Assembly (NCBI RefSeq): GCF_027489515.1 | Contig: NZ_JAIXZS010000103.1 | Span: forward strand, 1 to 52,141 | Origin: Novosphingobium sp. | GTDB taxonomy: Bacteria > Pseudomonadota > Alphaproteobacteria > Sphingomonadales > Sphingomonadaceae | Direction of reading: 5' to 3' | DNA: 52,141 nucleotides | Shown: positions 28,248 through 37,022 of the stretch, piece after piece | How the letters are laid out: each line of letters starts with the position of its first letter | How positions within the stretch are numbered: position 1 is the stretch's first letter | Notes under the pieces: generated by a model | The model's input: only the letters and a program-made list of their open reading frames with translations | What the model was told of the DNA's origin: nothing | The model's database searches: none | Position numbers and translations under genes: made by a program

Positions 28248-29651
28248 ATGTCCCCATTTCGTATCACCGCTTTCTCCGTGCTCGCGCTTGCCCCGCTTCC
28301 GGCGCTCGCCGCCGCCCCTGCAGGTTACCCTGTCGCCGAGGCGCAAGTGCTTGATCTGGCCAAGAAGTCTATCGCCATCCGCTCGGTGCGCGGCGAGAAC
28401 AACCGCACGATCGACGTCGCCAACCTCTACAAGCAGGCGCTGATTGCAGGCGGCTGGGCCGAAGCGGATATCGAGATCACCCCGGTTGATGACACCGCCT
28501 ACATCATTGCCACCTGGAAGGGCTCCGATCCCAAGCTCAAGCCGCTTGTGATTTCGGGCCATATGGACGTGGTCGAGGCCAAGCCCTCCGATTGGCAGCG
28601 CGATCCCTTCACGCCGGTGGTCGAGGACGGCGTGCTCTATGGCCGCGGCGCGACCGACATGAAGTTCGGCGGCGCCACCGCGCTCGCCTCGCTGATCGAG
28701 CTGCGCCGCTCCGGCTTCAAGCCGCGCCGCACCATCGTGATCGAGTTTTCGGGCGATGAGGAAACGGTGATGAAGACCACCGGACTCCTCTCCGAAAAGC
28801 TCAAGAATGCCGAGCTCGTGATCAACGCCGATGCTGGCGGCGGCAAGTTCGATGAAGCCACCGGCAAGCCGCTCTACTGGGTGTGGGACGGGGCCGAAAA
28901 GACTTACGGCGACTTCAAGCTCGAAGTCACCAACCCCGGCGGTCACAGCTCCGCTCCGCGCCCGGAAAACGCCATCGTCCAGCTCGCCGAAGCGCTGGTG
29001 AAGGTTGGGGCCTACAAGTTCCCCGCCGAGCAGAACCCGTTGACCAAGGCCTATTTCACGCAGGCCGCGCCGTTTGAAACTGATCCGAAGATTGCCGCCG
29101 CAATGCGTGCCTTTGCCGCCAATCCGGCCGACGAAGCCGCGATTGCCGTCTTGCGCGCCAATCCGGCCACAGTCGGGAAAGTCGGCACCACCTGCGTGCC
29201 GACGATGGCCGAGGCGGGCCACGCGCTCAACGCTCTCCCGCAGCGCGCTGCAGCCTTCATCAACTGCCGCATCTTCCCCGGCCACACCCTCGCCGAAATC
29301 ATGGCCCAGCTCGCGAAGGTGATCGACAGCCCGGTCGTCAAGATCATCGATGTCACCGAAGGTTCGTTCGAAACCCCGGCCTCGCCCATGCGGCCCGACT
29401 TCGTCGACGCTTCGACCAAGGCCATTCGCAAAGCCTGGGGCAAGGACATCGCAGTCATCCCTTCGCAGAGCTCCGGTGCATCTGACAGCATGTATTTCCG
29501 CCGCCTGGGCATCCCTGCCTATGGCGCAAGCCCGCTCTTCACCAAGGACAGCGAGGAATTTTCGCATGGCCTCAACGAGCGCGTGCGACTGGAAAACATC
29601 CGCCCCGGCGTGACCTACTACCTCTCGCTGGTCACCGATCTGACGAAGTAA
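28248..29651 (+). CDS. Exported M20 family metallopeptidase
   Basis: A 467-residue protein with a Sec signal peptide (cleavage near ALAAAPAG) and an M20 di-zinc core: VISGHMDVV (metal His and catalytic Asp), YGRGATDMKFG (bridging Asp), EFSGDEETVM (catalytic Glu and metal Glu) and FSHGLNERV (terminal His), with a dimerisation insert. Such enzymes remove terminal residues from small peptides or hydrolyse N-acyl amino acids; here in the periplasm. AGGAG lies 12 bases before the ATG. It converges on the tetR gene with a 6-base gap and seems to be a single-gene unit. Confidence 0.88.
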   Translation: MSPFRITAFSVLALAPLPALAAAPAGYPVAEAQVLDLAKKSIAIRSVRGENNRTIDVANLYKQALIAGGWAEADIEITPVDDTAYIIATWKGSDPKLKPLVISGHMDVVEAKPSDWQRDPFTPVVEDGVLYGRGATDMKFGGATALASLIELRRSGFKPRRTIVIEFSGDEETVMKTTGLLSEKLKNAELVINADAGGGKFDEATGKPLYWVWDGAEKTYGDFKLEVTNPGGHSSAPRPENAIVQLAEALVKVGAYKFPAEQNPLTKAYFTQAAPFETDPKIAAAMRAFAANPADEAAIAVLRANPATVGKVGTTCVPTMAEAGHALNALPQRAAAFINCRIFPGHTLAEIMAQLAKVIDSPVVKIIDVTEGSFETPASPMRPDFVDASTKAIRKAWGKDIAVIPSQSSGASDSMYFRRLGIPAYGASPLFTKDSEEFSHGLNERVRLENIRPGVTYYLSLVTDLTK

Positions 29652-29657
29652 GAGGCC

Positions 29658-30251
29658 TTACGAAATCAGCGTATCGAGGAAGCGGCGCGCAATGGCGCCC
29701 GCTTCTTCCGCGCTGAAGCAGCCGGGCGAGAGGCACAGCTCCAGCCAGAGCCCGTCGAGCAGCGCGCTGACGGCAATCGCCGCGCGTCGTCGTTCGCTCT
29801 CGGGCATCCCGCAAGCGCCGAGCAGGGCCTCAAGCCGCGCGCGCGATCCGGCATATTGCTCGTCGTGCTGCGCGGCGATGGCGGGCCGTGCGGTGACAAG
29901 GCTCCAGAATGCGATCCATGTCGAGAGCAGCTGCGGGTCGGCAATTGTCGGCGCGAACGTCGTCGTCACGAATGCATCGAGCCGCGCGCGCGGCTCGGGG
30001 CCTGCCGCCTCCACTGCGCGGTCGAGCGTTTCGGCGACCGTCGCTTCGACATGCGCGTAAGTCGCGGCGACAAGCGCTTCGATTCCCGGGAAATAGTGGC
30101 TGACAAGGCCTGGCGAGACGCCCGCCTCCACCGCAATCGCGCGCACGCTCACGCCGGCGGCACCCGCGCGCGCCAGCACCCGCGCGCACGCCTCGATCAG
30201 CGCGAGGCGGCGCGCATCGGGCTCGATCCTACGAAATGCGGGCGCTTTCAT
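29658..30251 (-). CDS. TetR family regulator (BetI-like)
   Basis: A 197-residue repressor with an N-terminal helix-turn-helix, ARAGAAGVSVRAIAVEAGVSP then GLVSHYFPG, close to BetI-type TetR proteins, and an all-helical ligand domain. It is divergent from the Rieske oxygenase gene, and a near-perfect 22-bp palindrome lies between them, so it probably represses that oxygenase and itself. ATG 30251 is preferred because TAGG is 9 bases upstream; ATG 30260 would sit on the RBS. The ligand is unknown, though BetI relatives respond to choline-like compounds. Confidence 0.86.
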   Translation of the reverse strand: MKAPAFRRIEPDARRLALIEACARVLARAGAAGVSVRAIAVEAGVSPGLVSHYFPGIEALVAATYAHVEATVAETLDRAVEAAGPEPRARLDAFVTTTFAPTIADPQLLSTWIAFWSLVTARPAIAAQHDEQYAGSRARLEALLGACGMPESERRRAAIAVSALLDGLWLELCLSPGCFSAEEAGAIARRFLDTLIS

Positions 30252-30268
30252 CTTGCACATCCTACCCG

Positions 30269-30290
30269 TTGTTGTACGATCGTCCAACAA
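30269..30290. promoter_or_regulatory. Operator between tetR and Rieske oxygenase genes
   Basis: A 22-bp palindrome with half-sites TTGTTGTACGA and TTGTTGGACGA (second read on the other strand); 10 of 11 positions match. The inner core ACGATCGT is perfect. Size and symmetry suit a TetR dimer pair. It is 18 bases from the tetR start and 28 from the oxygenase start, so binding would shut off both. Confidence 0.75.
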
Positions 30291-30318
30291 GCTTTTTTCG
30301 ATCCCCTGGAGATTCGGT

Positions 30319-31497
30319 ATGGGCCACCAGTCTGCCATCGCGGCGCTCTCCGCCAGCGAGCACGATCCTGACGCGGACTGGAGCCTCCCCGGCTGGCTCT
30401 ACACCGATCCCGAATACCACGCGCTCGAAATGGAGCGGGTCATCCGCCCTTCGTGGCAGATCGTCTGCCATGTGAACGAGATCCCGAACGCGGGGGATTG
30501 GCGCACGATCGACTATATCGGCGAAAGCGTGATCGTGATGCGCGGCGATGATGGCGCAGTCCGCGCCTTCGCCAATGTCTGCCGACACCGCGCGATGCGG
30601 CTGGTGGAGGGCACCGCGGGCTGTGCCAAGAAGCTGGTCTGCCCCTATCACGCCTGGGTCTATGAAACCGACGGCCGCCTCACCGGCGTTCCCATGAAGT
30701 CCGACTATCCCGCTCTCAAGCTGGAGGAAAACGGCCTCGCACCCGTCGCGCTTGAAGTGTGGCGCGGCTTTGTTTGGGTGTGCCTCAAGCCCGGCGTGTT
30801 CCCCACACCCGGCGAGATGATGGCGCCGCACGAGGCCGAGATCGCGCCCTACCGGTTCGAGGACATGCAGCCGATGGGCAGGATGCGACTGCGCCCGCGT
30901 GACGTGAACTGGAAGAATGTTGGCGACAACTATTCGGACAACCTCCACATCCCGGTCGCGCACGACGGCCTCACGCGCATTTTCGGCAAGTCTTACCAGA
31001 TCAGCGCAGACGATTGGGTTGACCGCTTGAAGGGCGATCTCGTCGACAAGCCTTCGGCCAATTTCTGGGAACGCTTCTATCAGGCGCATCTGCCCCATGT
31101 GGAGGAGCTTCCGGAGGAGAACCGCCGCCGCTGGCTCTACTTCAAGCTCTGGCCGAACATCGCTTTCGATATCTATGCCGACCAGATCGATTTCATGCAG
31201 TGGCTGCCGATCAGCCCCACCACCTGCCTGCTGCGCGAAATGGCCTATGCGCTGCCCGACGACAGCCGGACGATGAAGCTGGTGCGCTATGCCAACTGGC
31301 GCATCAATCGCGTGGTCAACAAGGAAGACACCTGGCTGATCGAGCGCGTGCAGCAGGGGATGAATTCCCAGACCTATGGCGCTGGCCCGATTGGCAAAAG
31401 CGAAGTCTGCCTGCGCAGCTTCGCCCGCAAGATCCGCGCGCTGACTCCTGAGGCGAGGCTGCATAAGGCCCCGCCGGCGGGGTGGAGCAAGGCATAG
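30319..31497 (+). CDS. Rieske non-haem iron oxygenase, alpha subunit
   Basis: A 392-residue oxygenase subunit. The Rieske [2Fe-2S] ligands are C88-x-H90 (CRHRAM) and C108-x2-H111 (CPYHAW); the mononuclear iron site shows D203, H210 and H215 in GDNYSDNLHIPVAH. It hydroxylates or demethylates an aromatic or quaternary-amine substrate using electrons from a reductase, which is not encoded nearby. The ATG at 30319 follows GGAG by 8 bases. The divergent BetI-like regulator and the downstream FAD protein form its neighbourhood. The substrate cannot be fixed from sequence. Confidence 0.86.
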   Translation: MGHQSAIAALSASEHDPDADWSLPGWLYTDPEYHALEMERVIRPSWQIVCHVNEIPNAGDWRTIDYIGESVIVMRGDDGAVRAFANVCRHRAMRLVEGTAGCAKKLVCPYHAWVYETDGRLTGVPMKSDYPALKLEENGLAPVALEVWRGFVWVCLKPGVFPTPGEMMAPHEAEIAPYRFEDMQPMGRMRLRPRDVNWKNVGDNYSDNLHIPVAHDGLTRIFGKSYQISADDWVDRLKGDLVDKPSANFWERFYQAHLPHVEELPEENRRRWLYFKLWPNIAFDIYADQIDFMQWLPISPTTCLLREMAYALPDDSRTMKLVRYANWRINRVVNKEDTWLIERVQQGMNSQTYGAGPIGKSEVCLRSFARKIRALTPEARLHKAPPAGWSKA

Positions 31498-31500
31498 ATG

Positions 31501-31620
31501 CCCTCGCCCCTTTAGGGGAGAGGGTTGGGAGAGGGGAACGAGCGCCCCGATCCCCTCTCAACTTCGGCTAGCGAGCAAGCTCGCAAGCCTTCGTACCTCT
31601 CCCCTGAAGGGGAGAGAGCA
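31501..31620. repeat. Palindrome pair between oxygenase and FAD oxidoreductase genes
   Basis: Left arm hairpin CCCCTTTAGGGG at 31507-31518, a central perfect palindrome GCGAGCAAGCTCGC at 31571-31584, and a right hairpin CTCTCCCC-TGAA-GGGGAGAG at 31597-31616. The outer parts are complementary to each other, so the whole block can fold back. It belongs to the same GC palindrome family as the other intergenic copies and separates two same-strand genes. Confidence 0.7.
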
Positions 31621-31656
31621 AGAAAGCAGAACAGCGAATTCAAGGGAAGAAATCCA

Positions 31657-33261
31657 ATGTCCAACCGCTACGACGCGATCATCATCGGCGGCGGCCACAA
31701 TGGCCTCACCTGCGCCTTCTATCTCGCCCGCGCCGGTATGAAGGTGCGCGTGCTGGAGCGGCGCGACATTGTCGGCGGCGCCTGTGTGACCGAAGAGTTC
31801 CATCCCGGCTTCCGCAACTCGACCGCGAGCTACACCGTCAGCCTGCTGCGCCCCAAGGTGATCGCCGACATGAAGCTGCACGAGCGCGGCTTCCGCATCA
31901 TCGAGCGCACGATCAGCAATTTCTTCCCCTTCGAGAATGACTATCTCAAGCTCGGAGGCGGCCCCGGCCGGACCGAAGCCGAGTTCGCGCGCTTCAACAA
32001 GAAGGACGCCGAGGCCTATCCGCACTACGACGCCGCACTCGAAAAGGTCGCGCAGGTGCTGCGCGATATCGCGCTCAAGTGCCCGCCCAACGTCGGTGGC
32101 GGGGTGCGCTCGCTGCTGGCCGCTGCGCAGCAGGGCTGGCCCATTGCCGGCCTCGGCCTTGATGTGCAGCGCGATCTGCTCGATATCTTCACCAAGTCGG
32201 CGCGCGATTTCCTCGATGGCTGGTTCGAGCACGATTACGTGAAGACCGCCTTCGGCTTCGATGCCGTCGTCGGCAACTACGCGGGCGTTTCCACCCCCGG
32301 CTCGGCCTATGTGCTGCTCCACCACGTGTTCGGCGAAGTGAACGGCAAGTTCGGCGCCTGGGGCCACTCGGTCGGCGGCATGGGCGCGATCACGCAGGCC
32401 ATGGCGCGCGCCTGTGCCGAGTACGGCGTCGAGATCAGCCTCGAAGCGCCGGTTTCCAAGGTCCTCGTCAACAACGGCAAGGCCACGGGCGTGAAGCTCG
32501 AAAGCGGCGAGGAGCTTTACGCACCAACAATCGCCGCCAATGTCGGCCCTGCGCTGCTCTATCGCCAACTTGTCGATTCAAGTGATCTCGACGCGGACTT
32601 CAACCGCCGCATCAAGAATTACAAGACCGGCTCGGGCACGTTCCGCATGAACGTCGCGCTGTCCGAACTCCCCGATTTCACCGTACTGCCGGGCAAGGAA
32701 AAGGCCGAGCACCACACCGCCGGCATCATCATCGCGCCGGGCATGGACTACATGGACCAGGCCTTCATCGATGCGCAGACAGGCGGCTGGTCGAAGAAGC
32801 CGATCATCGAGATCAAGCTGCCCTCGACCATCGACGACAGCCTCGCCCCTCCGGGCCAGCATGTCGCCAGCCTGTTCTGTCAGCAGTTCGATCCCAAGGT
32901 CGATTGGGACAAGCACCGCGAGAAGGTGGCGGACCTCATCATCGATACCGTCAACGACCACGCGCCTAACTTCAAGAGCGCGGTCATCGCGCGCCAGATC
33001 CACTCGCCGCTCGATCTCGAGCGCAAGTTCGGCCTCATCGGCGGCGATATCTTCCACGGCAACATGGGGCTCGATCAGCTCTGGGCCGCGCGACCGGTGC
33101 TCGGCCACGGTGATTATCGCTCGCCCATCAAGGGCCTCTACATGTGCGGTTCGGGCACCCACCCTGGCGGCGGCGTGACAGGCGCACCGGGCCACAACGC
33201 TGCGGCGGAAATCATCCGTGATCGCGGCACGCTGTGGAAGGCGCTGCACCGAAGCCGGTGA
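31657..33261 (+). CDS. FAD-dependent oxidoreductase, PYROXD2/phytoene-dehydrogenase-like
   Basis: A 534-residue flavoprotein. The N-terminus YDAIIIGGGHNGLTCAFYLARAG and VLERRDIVGGACVTEE form the FAD-binding Rossmann fold, and the C-terminus LYMCGSGTHPGGGVTGAPGH is the second flavin motif, both typical of the CrtI/PYROXD2 (COG1233) group. No carotenoid genes are near, so carotenoid desaturation is unlikely; related proteins in bacteria have no settled role. AAGGGAAGAA precedes the ATG at 31657. It may be co-transcribed with the Rieske oxygenase gene across the palindrome block. Confidence 0.82.
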   Translation: MSNRYDAIIIGGGHNGLTCAFYLARAGMKVRVLERRDIVGGACVTEEFHPGFRNSTASYTVSLLRPKVIADMKLHERGFRIIERTISNFFPFENDYLKLGGGPGRTEAEFARFNKKDAEAYPHYDAALEKVAQVLRDIALKCPPNVGGGVRSLLAAAQQGWPIAGLGLDVQRDLLDIFTKSARDFLDGWFEHDYVKTAFGFDAVVGNYAGVSTPGSAYVLLHHVFGEVNGKFGAWGHSVGGMGAITQAMARACAEYGVEISLEAPVSKVLVNNGKATGVKLESGEELYAPTIAANVGPALLYRQLVDSSDLDADFNRRIKNYKTGSGTFRMNVALSELPDFTVLPGKEKAEHHTAGIIIAPGMDYMDQAFIDAQTGGWSKKPIIEIKLPSTIDDSLAPPGQHVASLFCQQFDPKVDWDKHREKVADLIIDTVNDHAPNFKSAVIARQIHSPLDLERKFGLIGGDIFHGNMGLDQLWAARPVLGHGDYRSPIKGLYMCGSGTHPGGGVTGAPGHNAAAEIIRDRGTLWKALHRSR

Positions 33262-33277
33262 GTATGCTCCGCCTCGT

Positions 33278-34297
33278 TCAGGCCGCCGCGCTCGCCATGT
33301 CCGGCAGCGCGGGGGTACTTTGAACGCGATTGCGGCCGAGCAGCTTCGCTCGCAGCAGCGCCTGATCGGCCCGGTCTAGCGCCAGTTCCGGGTTGGTCTC
33401 CAGCGCTTCGTAGGCAGCCGCGCCGATGCTGACCGTGCAGGTGTGATCGCCGAGGCAAGCCAGCCGCAGGGTCATGACAGCTTCGCGGATCCGCTCCGCG
33501 ACCATGGCCGCATCGGCAAGGCTTGTCCCCGGCATGGCCACCACGAATTCTTCACCGCCAAAGCGGCCGAACCAATCTGACTGGCGCACCTCGGAATCGC
33601 AGGTCTTGGCAACCTCCCTGATGACCGCATCGCCCACGGGATGGCCGAAGCGGTCGTTGATCTGCTTGAAGTGATCGATATCGATCATGAGGAAGGCCAG
33701 CGGAGCCTTAGTGCGCAGCGCTCGGTGCACTTCATTTTCGGCGCAGCGCAGCCAGGCACGGCGGCTGAGCGCTCCGGTGAGGACATCGGTCGTCGCAATC
33801 TCGCGCATTTCGATTTCATCGATCACGAGACTGGCAAACTTGGTCAGAATGCTGAGTTCCGCGCCGGAAAACTCCCGCGGCCCCTGATCGATCGCGCACA
33901 AGGTGCCGATGTTGTATCCGGATTTGGTCTTGAGCTGGGCCCCGGCATAGCTGCCGATGCCGGGTTCCCCGGTCACCAGTGGATTCTCCGCAAAGCGGGG
34001 ATCGCGAGCTGCATCCTGCACAATAAACGGCGTGTCCTGCTGGATCGCATGTGTGCAGAAGGAAATGCTGCGCTCGGTTTCCGAAACGGCGAGACCGCGC
34101 ATCGCCTTGAACCACTGCCGGTCCCGATCGATGAGGGAGACCGCGCAGATCGGCACCTTGAGCACGTCACGCACGAGATCGACGATCGTCTCAAAGGGCA
34201 ATTCAGGATCTGAATCGAGGATCTCGAGCTGCTGAAGCGCGCGAAGCCGCGCCTCCTCGTCGTACACGGTGTCGACTTTGGGGCGGGCGGTGACCAC
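33278..34297 (-). CDS. GAF-GGDEF diguanylate cyclase
   Basis: About 339 residues: a GAF sensor domain (around 20-170, with CAVSLIDRDRQWFKAMRG and SYAGAQLKTKSGYNIGTLC) followed by a GGDEF domain with an intact active site RFGGEEFVVAMPG, so active cyclic-di-GMP synthesis is expected. The product controls motility, adhesion and biofilm in this class. An RxxD inhibitory site is not evident. The start is uncertain; GTG at 34297 gives a normal N-terminus and lies 24 bases after a strong hairpin, while TTG at 34357 would sit inside it. Confidence 0.85.
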   Translation of the reverse strand: MVTARPKVDTVYDEEARLRALQQLEILDSDPELPFETIVDLVRDVLKVPICAVSLIDRDRQWFKAMRGLAVSETERSISFCTHAIQQDTPFIVQDAARDPRFAENPLVTGEPGIGSYAGAQLKTKSGYNIGTLCAIDQGPREFSGAELSILTKFASLVIDEIEMREIATTDVLTGALSRRAWLRCAENEVHRALRTKAPLAFLMIDIDHFKQINDRFGHPVGDAVIREVAKTCDSEVRQSDWFGRFGGEEFVVAMPGTSLADAAMVAERIREAVMTLRLACLGDHTCTVSIGAAAYEALETNPELALDRADQALLRAKLLGRNRVQSTPALPDMASAAA

Positions 34298-34321
34298 GAT
34301 TACGAGTCCCGCTTTGGGCTG

Positions 34322-34358
34322 ATTGCCCCCGCGCGGCAGCCCGCGAGGAGGGGGCAAT
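34322..34358 (-). repeat. Strong stem-loop in the diguanylate cyclase leader
   Basis: ATTGCCCCC (34322-34330) pairs with GGGGGCAAT (34350-34358), and inside CGCGG (34332-34336) pairs with CCGCG (34341-34345) around a CAGC loop. It lies just before the GTG start on the minus strand and resembles the palindrome family in base content. The rest of the 324-base gap to 34621 shows nothing else convincing beyond presumed promoters. Confidence 0.6.
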
Positions 34359-34621
34359 TCAAGGGGGGAGGCAGCGGTTTCGGATACTTCGACATATCAA
34401 ACCTCTGGCCCCCAAAGTGTTATCAAGGTCTAAACAGCGAGAGTTAAGGAATGATTGAAGCGCGTGACGGGCAAGACATCCGGCCGATGACCTTGGCGAC
34501 TGGTTTCTTCTGCAGTTTCGGCACATTGCGAAGGGTGCCCCAGCCGTTCCGCCGGTGGCATTGCAGGTCCGCTGAAATGCGCTAGGCTTTGCCTGTTAAA
34601 CAGGGCCAAAGGGAACAGACC

Positions 34622-35482
34622 ATGCTGATTGCGCTGCTGATCCCGCTTGGTCTGGCAGTGTCCTTCTATCTGTTCGCGCTGCTGCGCTCGGCGATCGCGC
34701 AGCGCAGCGTTCCGGCGCCCGAAGCCATCCTGCTGGGCGCTGTCACCAACTTCTTCGATACCCTCGGCATCGGCTCCATGGCGCCAACCACGGCGTGGAT
34801 GAAGTTCCGCCGCATGGTGCCGGACCGGCTGATCCCCAGCACGATGCTGGTCGGCCACACCGGGCCTTCGATCATGCAGGCGATCATCTTTCTGATCCTG
34901 CTCGGCGTTCAGGTCGATCCGGTCCTGCTGGTGGGCTGCGTACTTGCCGTGCTCTCCGGCGCGCTTACAGGCGCGCCGCTCGTCGCGCGTGCGCAGGTTT
35001 GGGTGGTGCAGGCCGTCGTCGCTTTGGCGTTGGTGATCGCAGCGACGATTTTCACCATCATGAATCTCCATCTGATGCCCGGCGGTGGCACCGCTTCCAC
35101 GCTCAGCCTGCCGTGGCTGGTCGTCGCGATTGCGGCCAATTTCGTCTTCGGCGTCCTCGTCAACTTCGGCATCGGAAACTATGCGCCCACGCTGATCATG
35201 TTCAGCCTGATGGGCATGGACCCGCGCTATGCTTTCCCGGTCATGGCAGGCAGCGCCGCGCTTGCGGGCGCCGGGGCGAGCGTGCGCCACATCCTGATCG
35301 GCGAGATCGACATGCGCGTCGTCACCGGCATCATTCTCGGCGGTGTCCCGGCGGTCCTTGTCGCTGCCTTCGTGGTCAAGAGTATGGATGTCGCCATGCT
35401 GCGCTGGCTGGTGATCGTGGTCGTGCTCTACGCTGCGGTCGTTATGGCCCGCGCCGCGCGCGAAGGCTACCGCAAGGCCTAG
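34622..35482 (+). CDS. TauE/SafE family membrane permease
   Basis: A 286-residue inner-membrane protein with about eight hydrophobic helices. AILLGAVTNFFDTLGIGSMAP and the repeat-like second half LVNFGIGNYAPTLIMFSLMG match the duplicated TauE/SafE (sulfite exporter) domain. Members export or import organosulfonates, sulfite or other anions; the substrate here is unknown. AAAGGGAAC precedes the ATG at 34622. Its stop overlaps the stop of the opposing small membrane-protein gene by 4 bases. Confidence 0.83.
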   Translation: MLIALLIPLGLAVSFYLFALLRSAIAQRSVPAPEAILLGAVTNFFDTLGIGSMAPTTAWMKFRRMVPDRLIPSTMLVGHTGPSIMQAIIFLILLGVQVDPVLLVGCVLAVLSGALTGAPLVARAQVWVVQAVVALALVIAATIFTIMNLHLMPGGGTASTLSLPWLVVAIAANFVFGVLVNFGIGNYAPTLIMFSLMGMDPRYAFPVMAGSAALAGAGASVRHILIGEIDMRVVTGIILGGVPAVLVAAFVVKSMDVAMLRWLVIVVVLYAAVVMARAAREGYRKA

Positions 35483-35664
35483 AGCGCTGCGATCAGTGAC
35501 ATCACGAGTTCAAGCAGGAACTCCAGCACCACCGGCAGAAGCTGAATTCCGATCTGCACGATGATCCACAGAACCCACAGTGTGATCGTGCCGGCAATGA
35601 TCCAGTGCTGCTTGAAGTAGTAGAGATAGCGCAGCCAGAAGCGCTTCCACCAGCGCGGCCTCAT
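35479..35664 (-). CDS. Small 61-residue membrane protein, function unknown
   Basis: A short gene coding a very basic, aromatic N-terminus (MRPRWWKRFWLRYLYYFKQH) and one or two hydrophobic helices (residues about 21-58). Its ATG overlaps the stop of the amino-acid permease gene by 4 bases, so it is translationally coupled to it. It might be a small accessory subunit of the permease or a membrane-stress protein. I do not recognise a family. Confidence 0.65.
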   Translation of the reverse strand: MRPRWWKRFWLRYLYYFKQHWIIAGTITLWVLWIIVQIGIQLLPVVLEFLLELVMSLIAAL

Positions 35665-36947
35665 GCAAGCGCGGCCTCCTGCCCCCGCCGCACAGCCAGA
35701 TAGACCGGCACCCCTGCCAGCACGAGGCCCAGCCCATAGCCCACTGCGCTCGCGCCGAGGCCCCAGGTCGCCCAGCCGATGAACGCTGCGCCGCCCAGCG
35801 CCATCAGGACCAGTCCGCGCTCTTCGGGGAGCAGGCGAATGGCAGCCAGCATGCTCATGAAATAGGCCAGCATTCCTGCCGCGAGACTGACCGAGGCGAT
35901 GAACTGGAAGAGGTCGCCAAGCCCCCGCCCATAGTTGAGCAGCGTTACTGCGCTCAGCAGCAACGAGGAAACAATATGCGCGCGCACCGGCGTTCCGCGC
36001 GCGCCGTCCTTGCCGAACCACGCCGGAAACACCCCGCCGCGCGCCATCGCCTGCGGCATTTCGCCCTGCAGCAGGATGAAGCCGTTGAGCGTTCCGAACG
36101 CGCTGATCGCGGCAAACACTGCAACGACTGAGGCCATGCTTCCGCCGAATGTCCGACCAAGGAAATCGGCAACCGGGGCAGGGGAGGCGGCAGCCTGATC
36201 GGCAGGCATGTAGGCCCAAAACGCAAGGCTGATCCCGAAGTACACCGCCCCTGTGAGCACCACACCGATGATCGTCGCGAGCGGCACCACGCGTGCCGCG
36301 TTCTCCACCTTGCCGGCAGGCACGGTCGCGGATTCAAGGCCGAGGAAGCCCCAGAAGGTCAGCCCGGCCGCTGTCGCGATGGCCCCCGGCGCGATCGAAA
36401 CAGGCGGCTGCTCCACGCGCGGCAGGCCGCTTGCCGCAAACCACACGGCGAGCGCAATCAGCAGCACCAGCGGCATCAGCTTGAGCGCGGTCGTCACCAC
36501 CGAAAACGCCCCCGCCGCGCGCACGCCGCGGATATTGAGCCAGGTCATCCCCCACACGCAGGCGACCGCCAGCACTGCGGGCACACCCGGCGTCTTGCCG
36601 ATCCACGGCACTACGAGGCTGAGGTTGCTCACCACCGCGACCGCGATCGCGCCATTGCCCGCCCAGAGCATGACCCAATAGCTCCATGCCGTCGCAAACC
36701 CGGCAAAGGGTCCGAACGCCGCCTGCGCATAAGCATAAGGCCCGCCCGATCCCGGCATCCGCGCGCCCATCCGTGCGAAGGTGGCGGCGAGCGCAGTTGC
36801 CCCTGCGATGGTGACCATCCAGCCCAGAAGCTGGTTGGTGCCGAGCGGCGCCAGCGTCGAAGGCAGCAGATAGATGCCCGAGCCAACCATGTTGCCCACG
36901 CATAGCGCCAGCACCATCCAGAAATTGAGGCCGCGGGGCTTGTTCAT
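35661..36947 (-). CDS. APC family amino-acid permease
   Basis: A 428-residue transporter with about twelve helices. WMVLALCVGNMVGSGIYLLP is the first-helix substrate/sodium motif of APC carriers, close to AdiC/agmatine-type antiporters; GSGGPYAYAQAAFGP and FWGFLGLESATVPAGKVENAAR follow with the conserved glycines and Glu. The start at 36947 has GGGAG at 6 bases. The amino acid moved is not evident. A coupled 61-residue membrane protein follows in the same transcript. Confidence 0.88.
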   Translation of the reverse strand: MNKPRGLNFWMVLALCVGNMVGSGIYLLPSTLAPLGTNQLLGWMVTIAGATALAATFARMGARMPGSGGPYAYAQAAFGPFAGFATAWSYWVMLWAGNGAIAVAVVSNLSLVVPWIGKTPGVPAVLAVACVWGMTWLNIRGVRAAGAFSVVTTALKLMPLVLLIALAVWFAASGLPRVEQPPVSIAPGAIATAAGLTFWGFLGLESATVPAGKVENAARVVPLATIIGVVLTGAVYFGISLAFWAYMPADQAAASPAPVADFLGRTFGGSMASVVAVFAAISAFGTLNGFILLQGEMPQAMARGGVFPAWFGKDGARGTPVRAHIVSSLLLSAVTLLNYGRGLGDLFQFIASVSLAAGMLAYFMSMLAAIRLLPEERGLVLMALGGAAFIGWATWGLGASAVGYGLGLVLAGVPVYLAVRRGQEAALA

Positions 36948-37022
36948 CAGGTCTCCCATTCTTGCTTTGCGCATAGACTAGCGCTTGATCGCGCCGCGTC
37001 ACCCGTGTTTGTTGCGGACGCA

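Noticed and set aside
31501..31620. CRISPR-like repeats
   Set aside because: The palindromes are not evenly spaced, have no unique spacers of constant size, and no cas genes occur in the window.
31657..33261. Carotenoid phytoene desaturase (CrtI)
   Set aside because: Sequence fits the broad CrtI/PYROXD2 superfamily, but no crt gene is near and the neighbours are a Rieske oxygenase and TetR regulator.
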